Program-made: the position numbers and the translations under genes | Notes under the pieces: model-generated | Database searches by the model: none | The model's input: only the letters and a program-made list of their open reading frames with translations | What the model was told of the DNA's origin: nothing | Shown: positions 16,984 through 25,871 of the stretch, piece by piece | Numbering within the stretch: position 1 is the stretch's first letter | Layout: each line of letters opens with the position of its first letter | Assembly: GCF_023228165.1 (NCBI RefSeq) | Contig: NZ_JALOBS010000015.1 | Location: 57,989-121,988 of the forward strand | Length of the DNA stretch: 64,000 nt | Origin: Methylomonas sp. | GTDB lineage: Bacteria; Pseudomonadota; Gammaproteobacteria; Methylococcales; Methylomonadaceae | Direction: 5' to 3'

Positions 16984-17781
16984 TTAAGGGCTGTCCGTCA
17001 AAGGGTTTTCAGTTAATGGGTTGTCGGTAAGTGCTGCCTGTTTCTGCCATCTCACCAACTCGAGGTTACCGTCGTGATGCTCGACGATTGCCGTGCAGCT
17101 TTCTACAAAGTCGCCGGTGTTGACATACATAAAGCCTTCGATATCTTTAATTTCAGCATGGTGTATGTGACCGCAAATTACCCCGTCGACGCCTTCATTT
17201 TTAAGGGTTTTGACGATGGTTTCTTCGTAATCCGACATGAATTTCACCACGTTTTTGACTTTGAATTTCACAAAGGCCGCCAAGGAAAAATGCGACTGCA
17301 CCCCCAGCATGCGTCGGCAAAGACGCAGAAATCGGTTAATTTCGATCAGCCAGTCGTAACCGACGCTACCCAGCTTGGCCATCCAGCGATGGTGCTGGGC
17401 AATGGTGTCGTATTCGTCGCCGTGCACCACCAAAAAGCGTTTGCCTTGGGCGGTGGTGTGAATGTCGGACTTTTTCACCACAATGTCGCCAAAGATATAT
17501 TCGTCGTAATCGCGCACGTTTTCATCGTGATTGCCGGGCACATAGATGATTTGGGTGCCGTGGCGGGCTTTGCGGAGGATTTTCTGGATAATAACGTTAT
17601 GGTCGCGCGGCCAGTACATTTTTTTGGATAAAGCCCAAAAATCGATAATGTCGCCTACCAGATACAGTTTCCCGCTGTCGTTATGCTTTAGAAAATCCAA
17701 CAAAGTATCGGCTTGGCACTGGGTAGAGCCGATATGCAGATCGGAAATCCAGATGGTGCGATAAGGAGAAGTCGTCATCAT
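16984..17781 (-). CDS. LpxH-like metallophosphoesterase (UDP-2,3-diacylglucosamine diphosphatase family)
   Basis: Calcineurin-like phosphoesterase of 265 residues. The metal-site motifs are all present: SDLHIGS (~15), GDIIDFW (~42), GNHDENV (~83), VHGDEYD and CGHIHHAEI. This branch includes the lipid A enzyme LpxH and its homologues; without synteny I cannot say it is the lipid A enzyme. The C-terminus ends in a short tandem repeat of NPLT (ALTDNPLTENPLTDSP), probably from recent DNA slippage. It is followed upstream by phoU, separated by ~45 bases. Confidence 0.82.
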   Translation of the reverse strand: MMTTSPYRTIWISDLHIGSTQCQADTLLDFLKHNDSGKLYLVGDIIDFWALSKKMYWPRDHNVIIQKILRKARHGTQIIYVPGNHDENVRDYDEYIFGDIVVKKSDIHTTAQGKRFLVVHGDEYDTIAQHHRWMAKLGSVGYDWLIEINRFLRLCRRMLGVQSHFSLAAFVKFKVKNVVKFMSDYEETIVKTLKNEGVDGVICGHIHHAEIKDIEGFMYVNTGDFVESCTAIVEHHDGNLELVRWQKQAALTDNPLTENPLTDSP

Positions 17782-17826
17782 GTTTATCGTATAGTGGATA
17801 TAGTTTCAAAACAGTGTTTGCAAGCG

Positions 17827-18546
17827 TTAAGTGCGAATGGACTCGGCATGGCTGTATCCGCGAATATCGATACTATCCAGCATGAAAATCAGATATCCGG
17901 CAATCTTGCGGCAATGCTCGGAACAGCGCTCCAGTGCTTTCAAGATATATAGCACGTCCAGCGCCGGATCGAGCAGTTCCGGATTTTTCAGCACCAGAGC
18001 CAATTGTTGCTTGATGCCCTCTTGCACCTGCGTTTCACAATGCAATCCATAGTGCATCAATTTATAGGCTTGATTGGAATCGCGGCTTTCCAAGACAGCC
18101 GTCATCTTATTCAGCATGATTTTTATCAGGCCGCCTATTTTGAAAATATCCGTTAGAAGCTCGGGCTTTTCGGTCTGGTCTTGCAGGGTCAGGGCCGGGA
18201 TTCTGACGGCAAAGTCGGTGATCTCGTTGCCGGTTTTTTCCAAGGCATCGGCTATTTTGGAAATGCGCAGCACTATACGCAAATCGTTGGCAAGGGAACC
18301 GTGACGGCCCAGCACACCCCGCACTTCGGTTTCGATTTTGGCGTGGTAGGCATTGATCCTAACGTCACGATCAATCACGCTTAGCGCCAATGCCATGTCG
18401 GCATAATCCAGCGCGTGTAAGGTTTGTTCCAATTGATTGATCAGCAGCTCGGTCATCTCCAGCAATAGACCATGTAAACAGCCTAACTCGCCGTCAAAAT
18501 AATGCAGCCGAGGTTGTTGCGTAATGTTGCCAGTATGTATTGCCAT
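17827..18546 (-). CDS. phoU: PhoU-type phosphate signalling protein
   Basis: All-helical cytoplasmic protein of 239 residues with two PhoU repeats (~25-110 and ~130-220). It carries the family's acidic helix motifs (SKIADALEKTGNEITD and LKALERCSEHCRKIAGY, the ExxxD/E metal-binding pattern). PhoU represses the Pho regulon through the Pst transporter and PhoR. No pst or phoBR genes are nearby, so it is a stand-alone copy. The gene downstream is the LpxH-like phosphoesterase. Confidence 0.88.
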   Translation of the reverse strand: MAIHTGNITQQPRLHYFDGELGCLHGLLLEMTELLINQLEQTLHALDYADMALALSVIDRDVRINAYHAKIETEVRGVLGRHGSLANDLRIVLRISKIADALEKTGNEITDFAVRIPALTLQDQTEKPELLTDIFKIGGLIKIMLNKMTAVLESRDSNQAYKLMHYGLHCETQVQEGIKQQLALVLKNPELLDPALDVLYILKALERCSEHCRKIAGYLIFMLDSIDIRGYSHAESIRT

Positions 18547-18669
18547 GAGATCTCTGTGTCATTGGGAGACAAAATCAGGAGTGTCTACAATTGTAGGCAG
18601 GCCGCATTACAAAAATGTGACATTTACAAAAGCATGAATTTCACTAATGTAAAGGCAAAACACCCAGGA

Positions 18670-19041
18670 TCAGGAAAAATCCGATAAACCGGTGAGCTCC
18701 ATCAATGCTTGTCCTGATTTGGCGTGCAAGTGGTTAAAGGCTTTATGTAAAGCTTCCCAGCCTTCAAAGGAAATAATTTGCCAATGGCTGGTGTTTCGGT
18801 CCCATTCGGTATCGAATAAGCCGCCTAACCTGACCAAATGCATAAATGCTTCGTCGGAGGGGGAGTCTAGGTAACTCCGCGCAGCTTCCAGTTGCTCGCT
18901 GGATATGAGCCGGGCAGCCGGTTTGTCGTTGCTGGCATGTTGGTTGGTGTACAGCACATAGCCAGGGTCGATGCCGACTCTTTTCAGGTTGTTGCAATAG
19001 CCTACGAAATTGTCAATTGGAAACGGTGGGATTGATGACAT
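18670..19041 (-). CDS. Hypothetical protein, 123 residues
   Basis: I do not recognise this family. The product is soluble, without signal peptide or membrane segment, and begins MSSIPPFPIDNFVGYCNNL. RBS GGGGAAAAG lies just before the ATG, which supports expression. Codon use looks like that of its neighbours. It is flanked by phoU and mscL, which gives no clear functional link. Confidence 0.6.
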   Translation of the reverse strand: MSSIPPFPIDNFVGYCNNLKRVGIDPGYVLYTNQHASNDKPAARLISSEQLEAARSYLDSPSDEAFMHLVRLGGLFDTEWDRNTSHWQIISFEGWEALHKAFNHLHAKSGQALMELTGLSDFS

Positions 19042-19164
19042 GGCTTTTCCCCTTTACGAATCAGTTTTAGATTGAAGTGCTGTTGCCCGTGCGGATAGCC
19101 TTACCCTTGCTGATTAAGGCTTAACAAAGGGTAAGGCGCCGTCTGGCGGCTAAAAAGCAGTAGT

Positions 19165-19578
19165 CTATTTTTTTAACAAGTCCCGGATTTCGGTCAGTAG
19201 CAATTCCTGGTTAGAAGGCGCGGGAGGGGCTTCTGGGGCGGCTTCGGCTTTTTTCTTGAAGGACATCAATATTTTGATCATCAAGAATACCGCGCCCGCT
19301 AAAATGGTAAAGTCGATTAAGGTTTGAATAAATTTGCCGTAGCTGATAATCACGGCCGGTATGACGGTACCTTCGGCTGTCTTCGACGCCTCCTGTATGG
19401 TTACCGCCAAATCGGAAAAGTTGACGCCGCCCAATAATACCCCGATAGGCGGCATAATCACATCGGCTACCAACGATGAAACTATTGTGCCAAATGCCCC
19501 GCCAATGATGACACCTACCGCCATATCGACGACATTACCCTTCATGGCGAATTCTTTAAATTCTTGCAGTATTCCCAT
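19165..19578 (-). CDS. mscL: Large-conductance mechanosensitive channel
   Basis: Opens in the inner membrane under osmotic downshock to release solutes. The 137-residue product starts MGILQEFKEFAMKGNVVDMAVGVIIG (signature N-terminal amphipathic helix and TM1), has TM2 near residues 76-98 and the charged C-terminal helix ending LLTEIRDLLKK. RBS AGAGGAACG precedes the ATG. It fits osmotic management together with sucrose synthesis. Confidence 0.95.
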   Translation of the reverse strand: MGILQEFKEFAMKGNVVDMAVGVIIGGAFGTIVSSLVADVIMPPIGVLLGGVNFSDLAVTIQEASKTAEGTVIPAVIISYGKFIQTLIDFTILAGAVFLMIKILMSFKKKAEAAPEAPPAPSNQELLLTEIRDLLKK

Positions 19579-19874
19579 TACACGTTCCTCTTGGTTTTAT
19601 GATTAAACGATGTGCGATTGATCAATTTTCGAAGCAAGCACACACACAACTATAAGATAGTAATCTTAAAGCGAGATTAGCCGGCACATAGGTCAGATTT
19701 GCCTGAAAAAGGTATTGTGGATTTACTCAAAGTACCGGGGTTTTTATACCACAGCCTGTCATTTACTACAGCATAATAAATGTTAGAGTTGGCGCGGGTA
19801 ACGATACGGATGTGATTTTATCGGATGCTGGTGAGGGTGCCGCGCCTAAGCCGGACGCTGCACCCTTTGCTTGT

Positions 19875-22448
19875 TTATTTGCTAAAAGTGAGTCCATCCG
19901 TTGCTTTATCCACTTTAATCACATCGCCTGGCAAAAAGTGGCCTGACAGAATTTCATTGGCCAGCGGATTTTCCAGCTGTCGTTGGATGGCACGTTTCAA
20001 GGGCCGGGCACCGTAAACGGGGTCGAAACCGGCTTCGCCGAGTAAATCCAGTGCTGATTCGCTAACTTCCATTCCCATGTCTCTTTCCTGTAGGCGACGC
20101 AACAGCAGATCGATCTGGATTTTGCAGATGGCTCGTATCTGATCTTGGGCCAGCGGATGGAATACCACGGCCTCGTCGACGCGATTAATGAACTCCGGGC
20201 GGAAATGTTGGCCGACGATTTCCATCACCGCATCTTTCATGGTGTTGTAATTCTCCTCGCCCGACAGTTCCTGGATGATGCTGGAACCTAAATTAGAGGT
20301 CATTACGATCACGGTATTTCTAAAATCCACCGTACGTCCCTGTCCATCGGTCAAGCGACCATCGTCCAATACCTGCAACAGTACGTTGAACACATCGGCA
20401 TGGGCTTTTTCGATTTCGTCCAGCAGGATGACCGAATAAGGCTTGCGACGCACGGCTTCAGTCAGATAACCGCCTTCTTCGTAACCAACATAACCTGGAG
20501 GCGCGCCTATCAAGCGAGCTACCGAATGTTTCTCCATGAACTCGGACATGTCGATACGCACCATGGCTTCTTCGGTATCGAACATGAATTCCGCCAGGGC
20601 TTTACAGAGTTCGGTCTTACCCACCCCGGTCGGGCCTAAAAACAGGAAGGAACCGTTGGGCCGATTCGGATCGGATAAACCGGCCCGCGAACGGCGGATG
20701 GCGTTACTGACGGCTTTTAAGGCTTCGGTTTGGCCGATCACGCGCTTGCTGAGGTTTTCTTCCATTTGCAGCAGTTTTTCCCGTTCGCCTTCCATCATTT
20801 TCGAAACCGGGATGCCGGTCCATTTCGAAACCACTTCGGCGATTTCATCCTCGGTGACTTTGCTGCGCAGCAAGGTGGTTTCCTGCATTTCTGCTTGCGA
20901 GGCTAGATCCAGCTCTTTTTCCAGCTTGGGAATGTCGCCATATTGCAGCTCGGACATGCGGGTGTAATCCTGGTTGCGGCGCGCCGCTTCCAATTCCAGG
21001 CGGGCATGCTCCAGTTGTTCTTTAATGTTGGCAGTGCCTTGCAAGGCCGCTTTTTCGGCTTTCCAGATTTCGTCCAGATCGGAATATTCCTTTTCCAGTT
21101 CGGCGATGTCTTCATGCAGGATTTCCAGGCGTTTTTTCGAGGCGGCATCGGATTCGTTTTTCATCGCCTCGCGTTCTATTTTTAACTGAATCAGCCGGCG
21201 GTCCAGTTTATCCATGGCTTCCGGTTTGGAGTCCATCTCCATCCGGATGCGGCTGGCCGCTTCGTCGATCAGGTCGATGGCCTTGTCCGGCAATTGGCGG
21301 TCGGAAATGTAACGGTGTGACAAAGTGGCTGCGGCGACGATGGCCGGATCGGTTATATCTACGCTGTGATGAATCTCATAACGCTCTTTCAAACCACGCA
21401 AAATCGCCACAGTGTCTTCCACCGTGGGTTCGTCGACTAGTACCTTCTGGAAGCGACGTTCCAGAGCCGCGTCTTTTTCGATGTATTTGCGATATTCATC
21501 TAACGTAGTGGCGCCGACGCAATGCAGTTCGCCGCGCGCCAAGGCAGGTTTCAGCATATTGCCGGCATCCATGGCGCCTTCGGTTTTACCGGCGCCGACC
21601 ATGGTGTGTAGCTCGTCGATGAACAAAATCACCTGACCTTCCATTTTGGCGACGTCATTAAGCACCGCTTTTAAGCGCTCCTCAAACTCGCCGCGAAATT
21701 TGGCGCCGGCGATCAAGGCTGCCATGTCCAATGCCAGTAATTGCTTGCCTTTAATGCCTTCCGGGACTTCGCCGTTAATGATGCGTTGCGCCAAACCTTC
21801 GACGATGGCGGTTTTACCGACGCCGGGTTCGCCGATCAGCACCGGATTATTTTTGGTGCGGCGTTGCAAGACTTGAATGGTGCGGCGAATTTCGTCGTCG
21901 CGACCAATCACTGGGTCTAGCTTGCCTTGTTCGGCACGCTCGGTCAGGTTGATGGTGTATTTTTTCAAGGCCTGGCGCTGATCTTCGGCATTGGCATCGT
22001 TGACGTTCTGACCGCCACGCATGTTCTCGATGGCTTTTTCTACTGCCGATGTGGTAACCCCTGCACGTTTTAAAATCCCTTGCAAGCTGCCATTGGTTTC
22101 CAATGCCGCCAGTAAAAACAGTTCGCTGGAAATAAACGCATCTTTGCGTTTTTGCGCCAGTTTGTCGGTCAGATTCAGCATGCGCGACAATTCATTAGAC
22201 AGCTGTACATCGCCGCCTGCCCCGGACACGCTGGCCAGGCGATCGATTTCCTTACTCAAGTCGTTACGCAAGGCGTTGACTTGAATGCCGACCTGTTGCA
22301 ATAAGGGCTTGGTGCTGCCGCCTTCCTGATCCAAAAGGACCTGCATGACATGTAAGGGTTCGATGAATTGATGATCCTTGCCCAGGGCGAGACTTTGGGC
22401 GTCGCCGAGTGCCTGCTGGAATTTACTGGTGAGTTTGTCCATTCGCAT
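19875..22448 (-). CDS. clpB: ATP-dependent disaggregase ClpB
   Basis: Hsp100 chaperone that pulls proteins out of aggregates with DnaK. 857 residues, normal length. The Clp N-domain (1-145), NBD1 with GEPGVGKTA (~207), a coiled-coil middle domain (~410-525, many E/K/R heptads), NBD2 with GPTGVGKTE (~606) and a C-terminal D2 domain are present. The start at 22448 has AGAGG 8 bases upstream; the ATG two codons on (MDKLTSKF) is an alternative. A sigma-32-like promoter lies just upstream. Confidence 0.96.
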   Translation of the reverse strand: MRMDKLTSKFQQALGDAQSLALGKDHQFIEPLHVMQVLLDQEGGSTKPLLQQVGIQVNALRNDLSKEIDRLASVSGAGGDVQLSNELSRMLNLTDKLAQKRKDAFISSELFLLAALETNGSLQGILKRAGVTTSAVEKAIENMRGGQNVNDANAEDQRQALKKYTINLTERAEQGKLDPVIGRDDEIRRTIQVLQRRTKNNPVLIGEPGVGKTAIVEGLAQRIINGEVPEGIKGKQLLALDMAALIAGAKFRGEFEERLKAVLNDVAKMEGQVILFIDELHTMVGAGKTEGAMDAGNMLKPALARGELHCVGATTLDEYRKYIEKDAALERRFQKVLVDEPTVEDTVAILRGLKERYEIHHSVDITDPAIVAAATLSHRYISDRQLPDKAIDLIDEAASRIRMEMDSKPEAMDKLDRRLIQLKIEREAMKNESDAASKKRLEILHEDIAELEKEYSDLDEIWKAEKAALQGTANIKEQLEHARLELEAARRNQDYTRMSELQYGDIPKLEKELDLASQAEMQETTLLRSKVTEDEIAEVVSKWTGIPVSKMMEGEREKLLQMEENLSKRVIGQTEALKAVSNAIRRSRAGLSDPNRPNGSFLFLGPTGVGKTELCKALAEFMFDTEEAMVRIDMSEFMEKHSVARLIGAPPGYVGYEEGGYLTEAVRRKPYSVILLDEIEKAHADVFNVLLQVLDDGRLTDGQGRTVDFRNTVIVMTSNLGSSIIQELSGEENYNTMKDAVMEIVGQHFRPEFINRVDEAVVFHPLAQDQIRAICKIQIDLLLRRLQERDMGMEVSESALDLLGEAGFDPVYGARPLKRAIQRQLENPLANEILSGHFLPGDVIKVDKATDGLTFSK

Positions 22449-22481
22449 GGTAAGTACCTCTAAAAATTAATCTTGCCCCAG

Positions 22482-22510
22482 AAATGCGGCGTTATTTAAC
22501 CTTTTTCAAG
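22482..22510 (-). promoter_or_regulatory. Sigma-32 heat-shock promoter of clpB
   Basis: On the minus strand a -35 CTTGAAA (22504-22510) is followed, after 14 bases, by a -10 CCGCATTT (22482-22489), one mismatch from the heat-shock CCCCATNT element. It lies 33 bases before the clpB start codon. Fits known control of clpB by RpoH. Confidence 0.6.
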
Positions 22511-22779
22511 GTGTGGTCGTACGCTTTATGCAAATATTCCGGATAGCTTATGAAGGACTGTTTTGCCTCCTTGAATATTATGCCTGGTTTCGAATGTGAT
22601 AATCGTACGGGCAGATTAGCTGTCTGGCAGTCGTTAAGATAGGTAGCCTTGACAAATAAATCACAGTACAATTGTCCGGCTCAGTTAAAGATGTTGAGTT
22701 GCGCCTTGGCCATTTGGAAAAAGGTTTTCAATATTGTTTTTCTGCGTCACTATCAGTTTAAATTTGTAGGAGTTTTATA

Positions 22780-22983
22780 ATGGCAACAGGCACAGTCAAG
22801 TGGTTCAACAATACCAAAGGCTTCGGATTCATCGAACCATCCGAGGGTAAGGAAGATGTTTTTGTTCACCACTCGGTGATCTTGGGCGACGGTTTTAAAA
22901 CCTTGTCACCCGGTCAATCCGTCGAGTTTGATATCGAATCCGGCCCAAAAGGTTTAACTGCTGCCAACGTTCAGCCAAGATAA
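22780..22983 (+). CDS. Cold-shock family RNA/DNA-binding protein
   Basis: A 67-residue single OB-fold protein (CspA family). RNP1 is KGFGFIEP and RNP2 VFVHHS. It binds single-stranded RNA/DNA as a chaperone. RBS AGGAG lies 8 bases before the ATG, behind a long AT-rich leader (from about 22650) as is common for csp mRNAs. A strong terminator follows at 23003. Confidence 0.94.
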   Translation: MATGTVKWFNNTKGFGFIEPSEGKEDVFVHHSVILGDGFKTLSPGQSVEFDIESGPKGLTAANVQPR

Positions 22984-23002
22984 GCGCTAAAGGCTCCGCA
23001 AA

Positions 23003-23035
23003 AAAGGCTCTTGTTTTACAAGGGCCTTTTTTTTT
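23003..23035 (+). terminator. Rho-independent terminator of the cold-shock gene
   Basis: An 11-base stem AAAGGCTCTTG / CAAGGGCCTTT (one G-U pair) with a 5-base TTTTA loop is followed by a run of Ts to 23035. It lies 20 bases after the cold-shock stop codon. Confidence 0.88.
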
Positions 23036-23100
23036 GCCTGTATAAATAAATACTGATTGGTCAGGCAGGCTATAATCTGACTTTTCCCCCAACTACTCTT

Positions 23101-24042
23101 GTGAGTCTCATGGCACGCGACTTTTCTTCGTTAAAAAATCTGGATATTCCGGTCAAGGTTTTATTCACCGGCTACCTGACCTCGGTGGCTGTGGGATATT
23201 TGTTTGCCCTGATCCAAATTCTGTTTACGCACGGTATGGCCGACGGCAAGTTCGGCCTGTCGATCGATGATATCGTCTACAGCTATTACGGTAACCGGTC
23301 AGGTACCGTTTTGGAAACCAAATTGAACGGCTCCATGAAGGATAATGCTTCGGAGCAGGAACGGTTTATCATCATGCAATGGGTGCGCGATGGCGCCGAT
23401 GAGGATGAGTATGCTGACTCCGGGACGGAAAAAGTGATACAGGAACGCTGTGTTATGTGCCATAACAAGGATGCGACTATCCCCAATTTTAATGATTTCA
23501 AGGTTTTAAAAGAATTGACGCGGGAAGACGAAGGCGCGACCTTTAGCTCGTTAACCCGGGTATCGCATATTCACTTATTCGGTATCAGCTTTATTTTCAT
23601 GTTTGTCGGTCTGATCTTCAGTTTTGCCGAAACCAGTACTGTCAAATACAAATCCATCGCTATCGGCATGCCCTATCTGTTTTTACTGGTGGATATCTTG
23701 TCGTGGTGGTTGACCAAATTACATCCCATGTTTGCCATTTTGGTGATATTGGCCGGTGCGGGCATGGCGATGTCTTTTGCATTTATGTGGGTGGTATCAA
23801 TTTTAGAAATGTGGTTGTTTGATAAGGTGTTTTTAGATGCCAACGGTCAGCCTCGTCCGCAATGGAGCACAATTGTCGAAGCCAGATTGCAGCAGGTTGG
23901 TTGTGATCATGCGTTAACCCTGGGCAATCGCCTAGCATGCATGGCTAAATCGACAATGAAGAAGTTGTGGCTGCAATGGTTAAACCAGGGGTTGCCCTGG
24001 ATCAAGCGCTGGTGGCAAAAACGGCTGGAAAAGAAAGACTAG
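23101..24042 (+). CDS. Membrane protein with one CxxCH haem-binding motif
   Basis: Family not recognised. An N-terminal membrane helix (~18-40), a ~100-residue soluble acidic domain with CVMCH (~118-122, a c-type haem site), then four hydrophobic helices (~155-245) including the HIHLFG and KLHPMF histidines. The soluble part resembles the c-type haem domain of membrane oxidoreductases; the helices might bind haem b or quinone. Starts are GTG 23101 or ATG 23110 (MARDFSSL); the ATG is equally plausible. Monocistronic. Confidence 0.65.
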   Translation: MSLMARDFSSLKNLDIPVKVLFTGYLTSVAVGYLFALIQILFTHGMADGKFGLSIDDIVYSYYGNRSGTVLETKLNGSMKDNASEQERFIIMQWVRDGADEDEYADSGTEKVIQERCVMCHNKDATIPNFNDFKVLKELTREDEGATFSSLTRVSHIHLFGISFIFMFVGLIFSFAETSTVKYKSIAIGMPYLFLLVDILSWWLTKLHPMFAILVILAGAGMAMSFAFMWVVSILEMWLFDKVFLDANGQPRPQWSTIVEARLQQVGCDHALTLGNRLACMAKSTMKKLWLQWLNQGLPWIKRWWQKRLEKKD

Positions 24043-24083
24043 CCGGCAATGTGATACAACTTACAAATTCGCAAATATTATTG

Positions 24084-24118
24084 AATCCATGGCTATCCTT
24101 GCCGATAGTCATGGGATT
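24084..24118 (+). other. Stem-loop upstream of the 84-residue gene
   Basis: AATCCATGGCTATC and GATAGTCATGGGATT pair imperfectly around a 6-base loop. There is no U-tract. It could be a terminator of the 23101 gene or a leader structure of the 24150 gene. Confidence 0.3.
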
Positions 24119-24149
24119 AAGATGCTAGCTGAAACATGGGAGGTATAAG

Positions 24150-24404
24150 ATGAACATCAATCCACTATCCAGCGCTACAAACCTGATTACCAACGCCCAG
24201 CAAAAGGCCGATACCGCTGCGCAAACCATTGCTAGATTGCCGGTTCAAGGCCAAGAAGTCGGGAGTACGGAATCCTTTCAAGCAACGGATTTATTTAAAC
24301 CGGTTTTAAGTTTAAAGGAAGCGGAACTTGAGACTTCGGCGGCGACTAAAATCATTCAAGCGCAGGACAAAATGTTGGGCAGTTTGCTCGATATTAAAGC
24401 TTAA
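24150..24404 (+). CDS. Small protein with flagellar-rod-like C-terminus
   Basis: Hypothetical, 84 residues. The C-terminal stretch SAATKIIQAQDKMLGSLLDIKA resembles the closing helix of flagellar rod/hook proteins (pattern ...ANxKVIKxxDEMLGxLLDIKA), but the N-terminal rod motif is absent. RBS GGGAGG lies 6 bases before the ATG. Its stop codon overlaps the stop of the convergent radical SAM gene (4-base overlap at 24401-24404). Role unknown; the flagellar likeness is weak inference. Confidence 0.6.
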   Translation: MNINPLSSATNLITNAQQKADTAAQTIARLPVQGQEVGSTESFQATDLFKPVLSLKEAELETSAATKIIQAQDKMLGSLLDIKA

Positions 24405-25273
24405 CCGCTCACGCCGACATCGAAGCCCATGGCTTCGATGTCGGTCGCTAGCGCATTCATTTCCGCCAAATCCGCCTTAATCAGATCCGCGGCTTCGGGC
24501 TGAAACGATGGCCGGGCGATGGTGTATAACATGATTTTCTCAATCTTGATTTGTTGTTCTTGAATGAGCCGGAGCAGCTGTAAATAGGCCTGCTTTTCGT
24601 GCTGTGTCCAGGTTTGTTCGTCAAAATGCAGCACGCAGGTTTGCAGCTTGGTTGAGCATAGCCGGCTAGCCGTTTTCAAGTTTTCCAACAACTTTTGCTG
24701 GCTTTGCGCCGAGTTATTAATCAGTTTGCGGCCCTGTTCCGTGGCGCTGTCCAGTTTGAACCAGACTTCGCCGTGATAACGCGCCAGTTGCATTAAGCCG
24801 GCCTGTGTGGATGCCTGATGTACCAAGCTGCCATTAGTGATCAAGACAAAGTGGCTGGCGGGAAATATACCGGCTGCGTCGGCAATCTTGCCGATTGATG
24901 CTAATGCTTGCTCGAAATTTTCCAGGCTGGTCGGCTCGCCGTTACCGGAGATGGCAATGTCTTTAATGACGCGTTGATCGGGCGCCAGTTGGTATTGTTC
25001 GAAGAAATCGCCCTGTTGAACATAATTCAAAAAGAAGCGTAGCTCGTCTTCCAGCAAGGCCAGATCCATGGCCGGCGCCGCGCCGCGCTGCAAATTCGGC
25101 ACCTGACAATAAATACAACGCCAGTTGCAGGCATTGTTAGGATTGAAATTAACCCCAATCGACAAACCGCCGGCCCGGCGCGATATAACCGGGTAGATGT
25201 ATTTCAGCCCGGCAATGTCGCGGTCGTGGTTGGTGGTGGTGAGTGCTTGCAGGGGTGTGTTAGGGCTTTTCAA
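24401..25273 (-). CDS. Radical SAM protein downstream of the fhc genes
   Basis: A 290-residue radical SAM enzyme. The cluster-binding CNWRCIYC (CxxxCxxC, residues ~48-55) and the SAM-binding GNGEPTSL motif (~113-120) are clear. There is no SPASM-type cysteine set. Substrate unknown. It overlaps the PIN-domain gene by 4 bases and sits at the end of the formylmethanofuran dehydrogenase operon, so it may act on a cofactor of that pathway or on RNA together with the nuclease; both are inference. Confidence 0.82.
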   Translation of the reverse strand: MKSPNTPLQALTTTNHDRDIAGLKYIYPVISRRAGGLSIGVNFNPNNACNWRCIYCQVPNLQRGAAPAMDLALLEDELRFFLNYVQQGDFFEQYQLAPDQRVIKDIAISGNGEPTSLENFEQALASIGKIADAAGIFPASHFVLITNGSLVHQASTQAGLMQLARYHGEVWFKLDSATEQGRKLINNSAQSQQKLLENLKTASRLCSTKLQTCVLHFDEQTWTQHEKQAYLQLLRLIQEQQIKIEKIMLYTIARPSFQPEAADLIKADLAEMNALATDIEAMGFDVGVSG

Positions 25274-25851
25274 AAATCGTACGAAATAGTGTTGTTTGTT
25301 TCAGAGATTAATTTATTTGCAAAAAGCAAATCAATAATGTGGTCAACGTCTGCCGCCGTAATCTTCTTTTGAAACATTGAAGAAATATGTTGAGCAAGCG
25401 TTTTAAGTTTTCGTGGCCGGGATTTCTTATCTGATTTGGCGAGCAGCTCGACTACACGACTGTAATTGGGTTCATCTTTAGAGGGCGATTTCGGCTCTAA
25501 CTCAAGCAGGCTATTGATGCGCCTACAATGGAACCCGCTTTTATGAAGAAACTTCAACAGTGGATCAAATCCTTTATCCTTGGATAGCACTATGCAATGG
25601 CTTTGTGGCGATTTTTCAAATACGCGGCCAAGCTCGTAAGCTATGAAAAAGTCGAGCGCGTTCGAACCGCTTCCCTCTACTTTTTTCCACTGAAGTCGAG
25701 AACCGAACCTTTGTGCATTTGTAACTAATTCAAACGGTATGTTTTTTTGTGTGGAACCGACAAATATAGCGACATCGAAGTTATCACCTAAACGCGACAA
25801 ATCGACCTGATGAACATTTTCAAAGTCGACCAGTAGTAACCTGCGTGACAC
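25270..25851 (-). CDS. PIN/NYN-like nuclease-domain protein
   Basis: 193 residues. The N-terminal DFENVHQVDL (with the Asp and Asn of the NYN branch), GSGSNALDFFIAYELG and VLSKDKGFDPLLKFL motifs supply the acid cluster of a metal-dependent RNase fold. A basic linker (KSDKKSRPRKLK) leads to a small C-terminal helical domain (~150-190). It starts 20 bases after fhcC and overlaps the radical SAM gene by 4 bases (ATGA), so the two are translationally coupled. Target unknown. Confidence 0.75.
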   Translation of the reverse strand: MSRRLLLVDFENVHQVDLSRLGDNFDVAIFVGSTQKNIPFELVTNAQRFGSRLQWKKVEGSGSNALDFFIAYELGRVFEKSPQSHCIVLSKDKGFDPLLKFLHKSGFHCRRINSLLELEPKSPSKDEPNYSRVVELLAKSDKKSRPRKLKTLAQHISSMFQKKITAADVDHIIDLLFANKLISETNNTISYDF

Positions 25852-25871
25852 TTGTCTAGACCATTATTGGC

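Noticed and set aside
18600..18640. Possible Pho box upstream of phoU
   Set aside because: Two TTTTGTAA-like repeats are present but not at Pho-box spacing and without the CTGTCAT core.
22649..22672. TTGACA and TACAAT upstream of the cold-shock gene as a promoter
   Set aside because: The spacing is only 12 bases, too short for a sigma-70 promoter.
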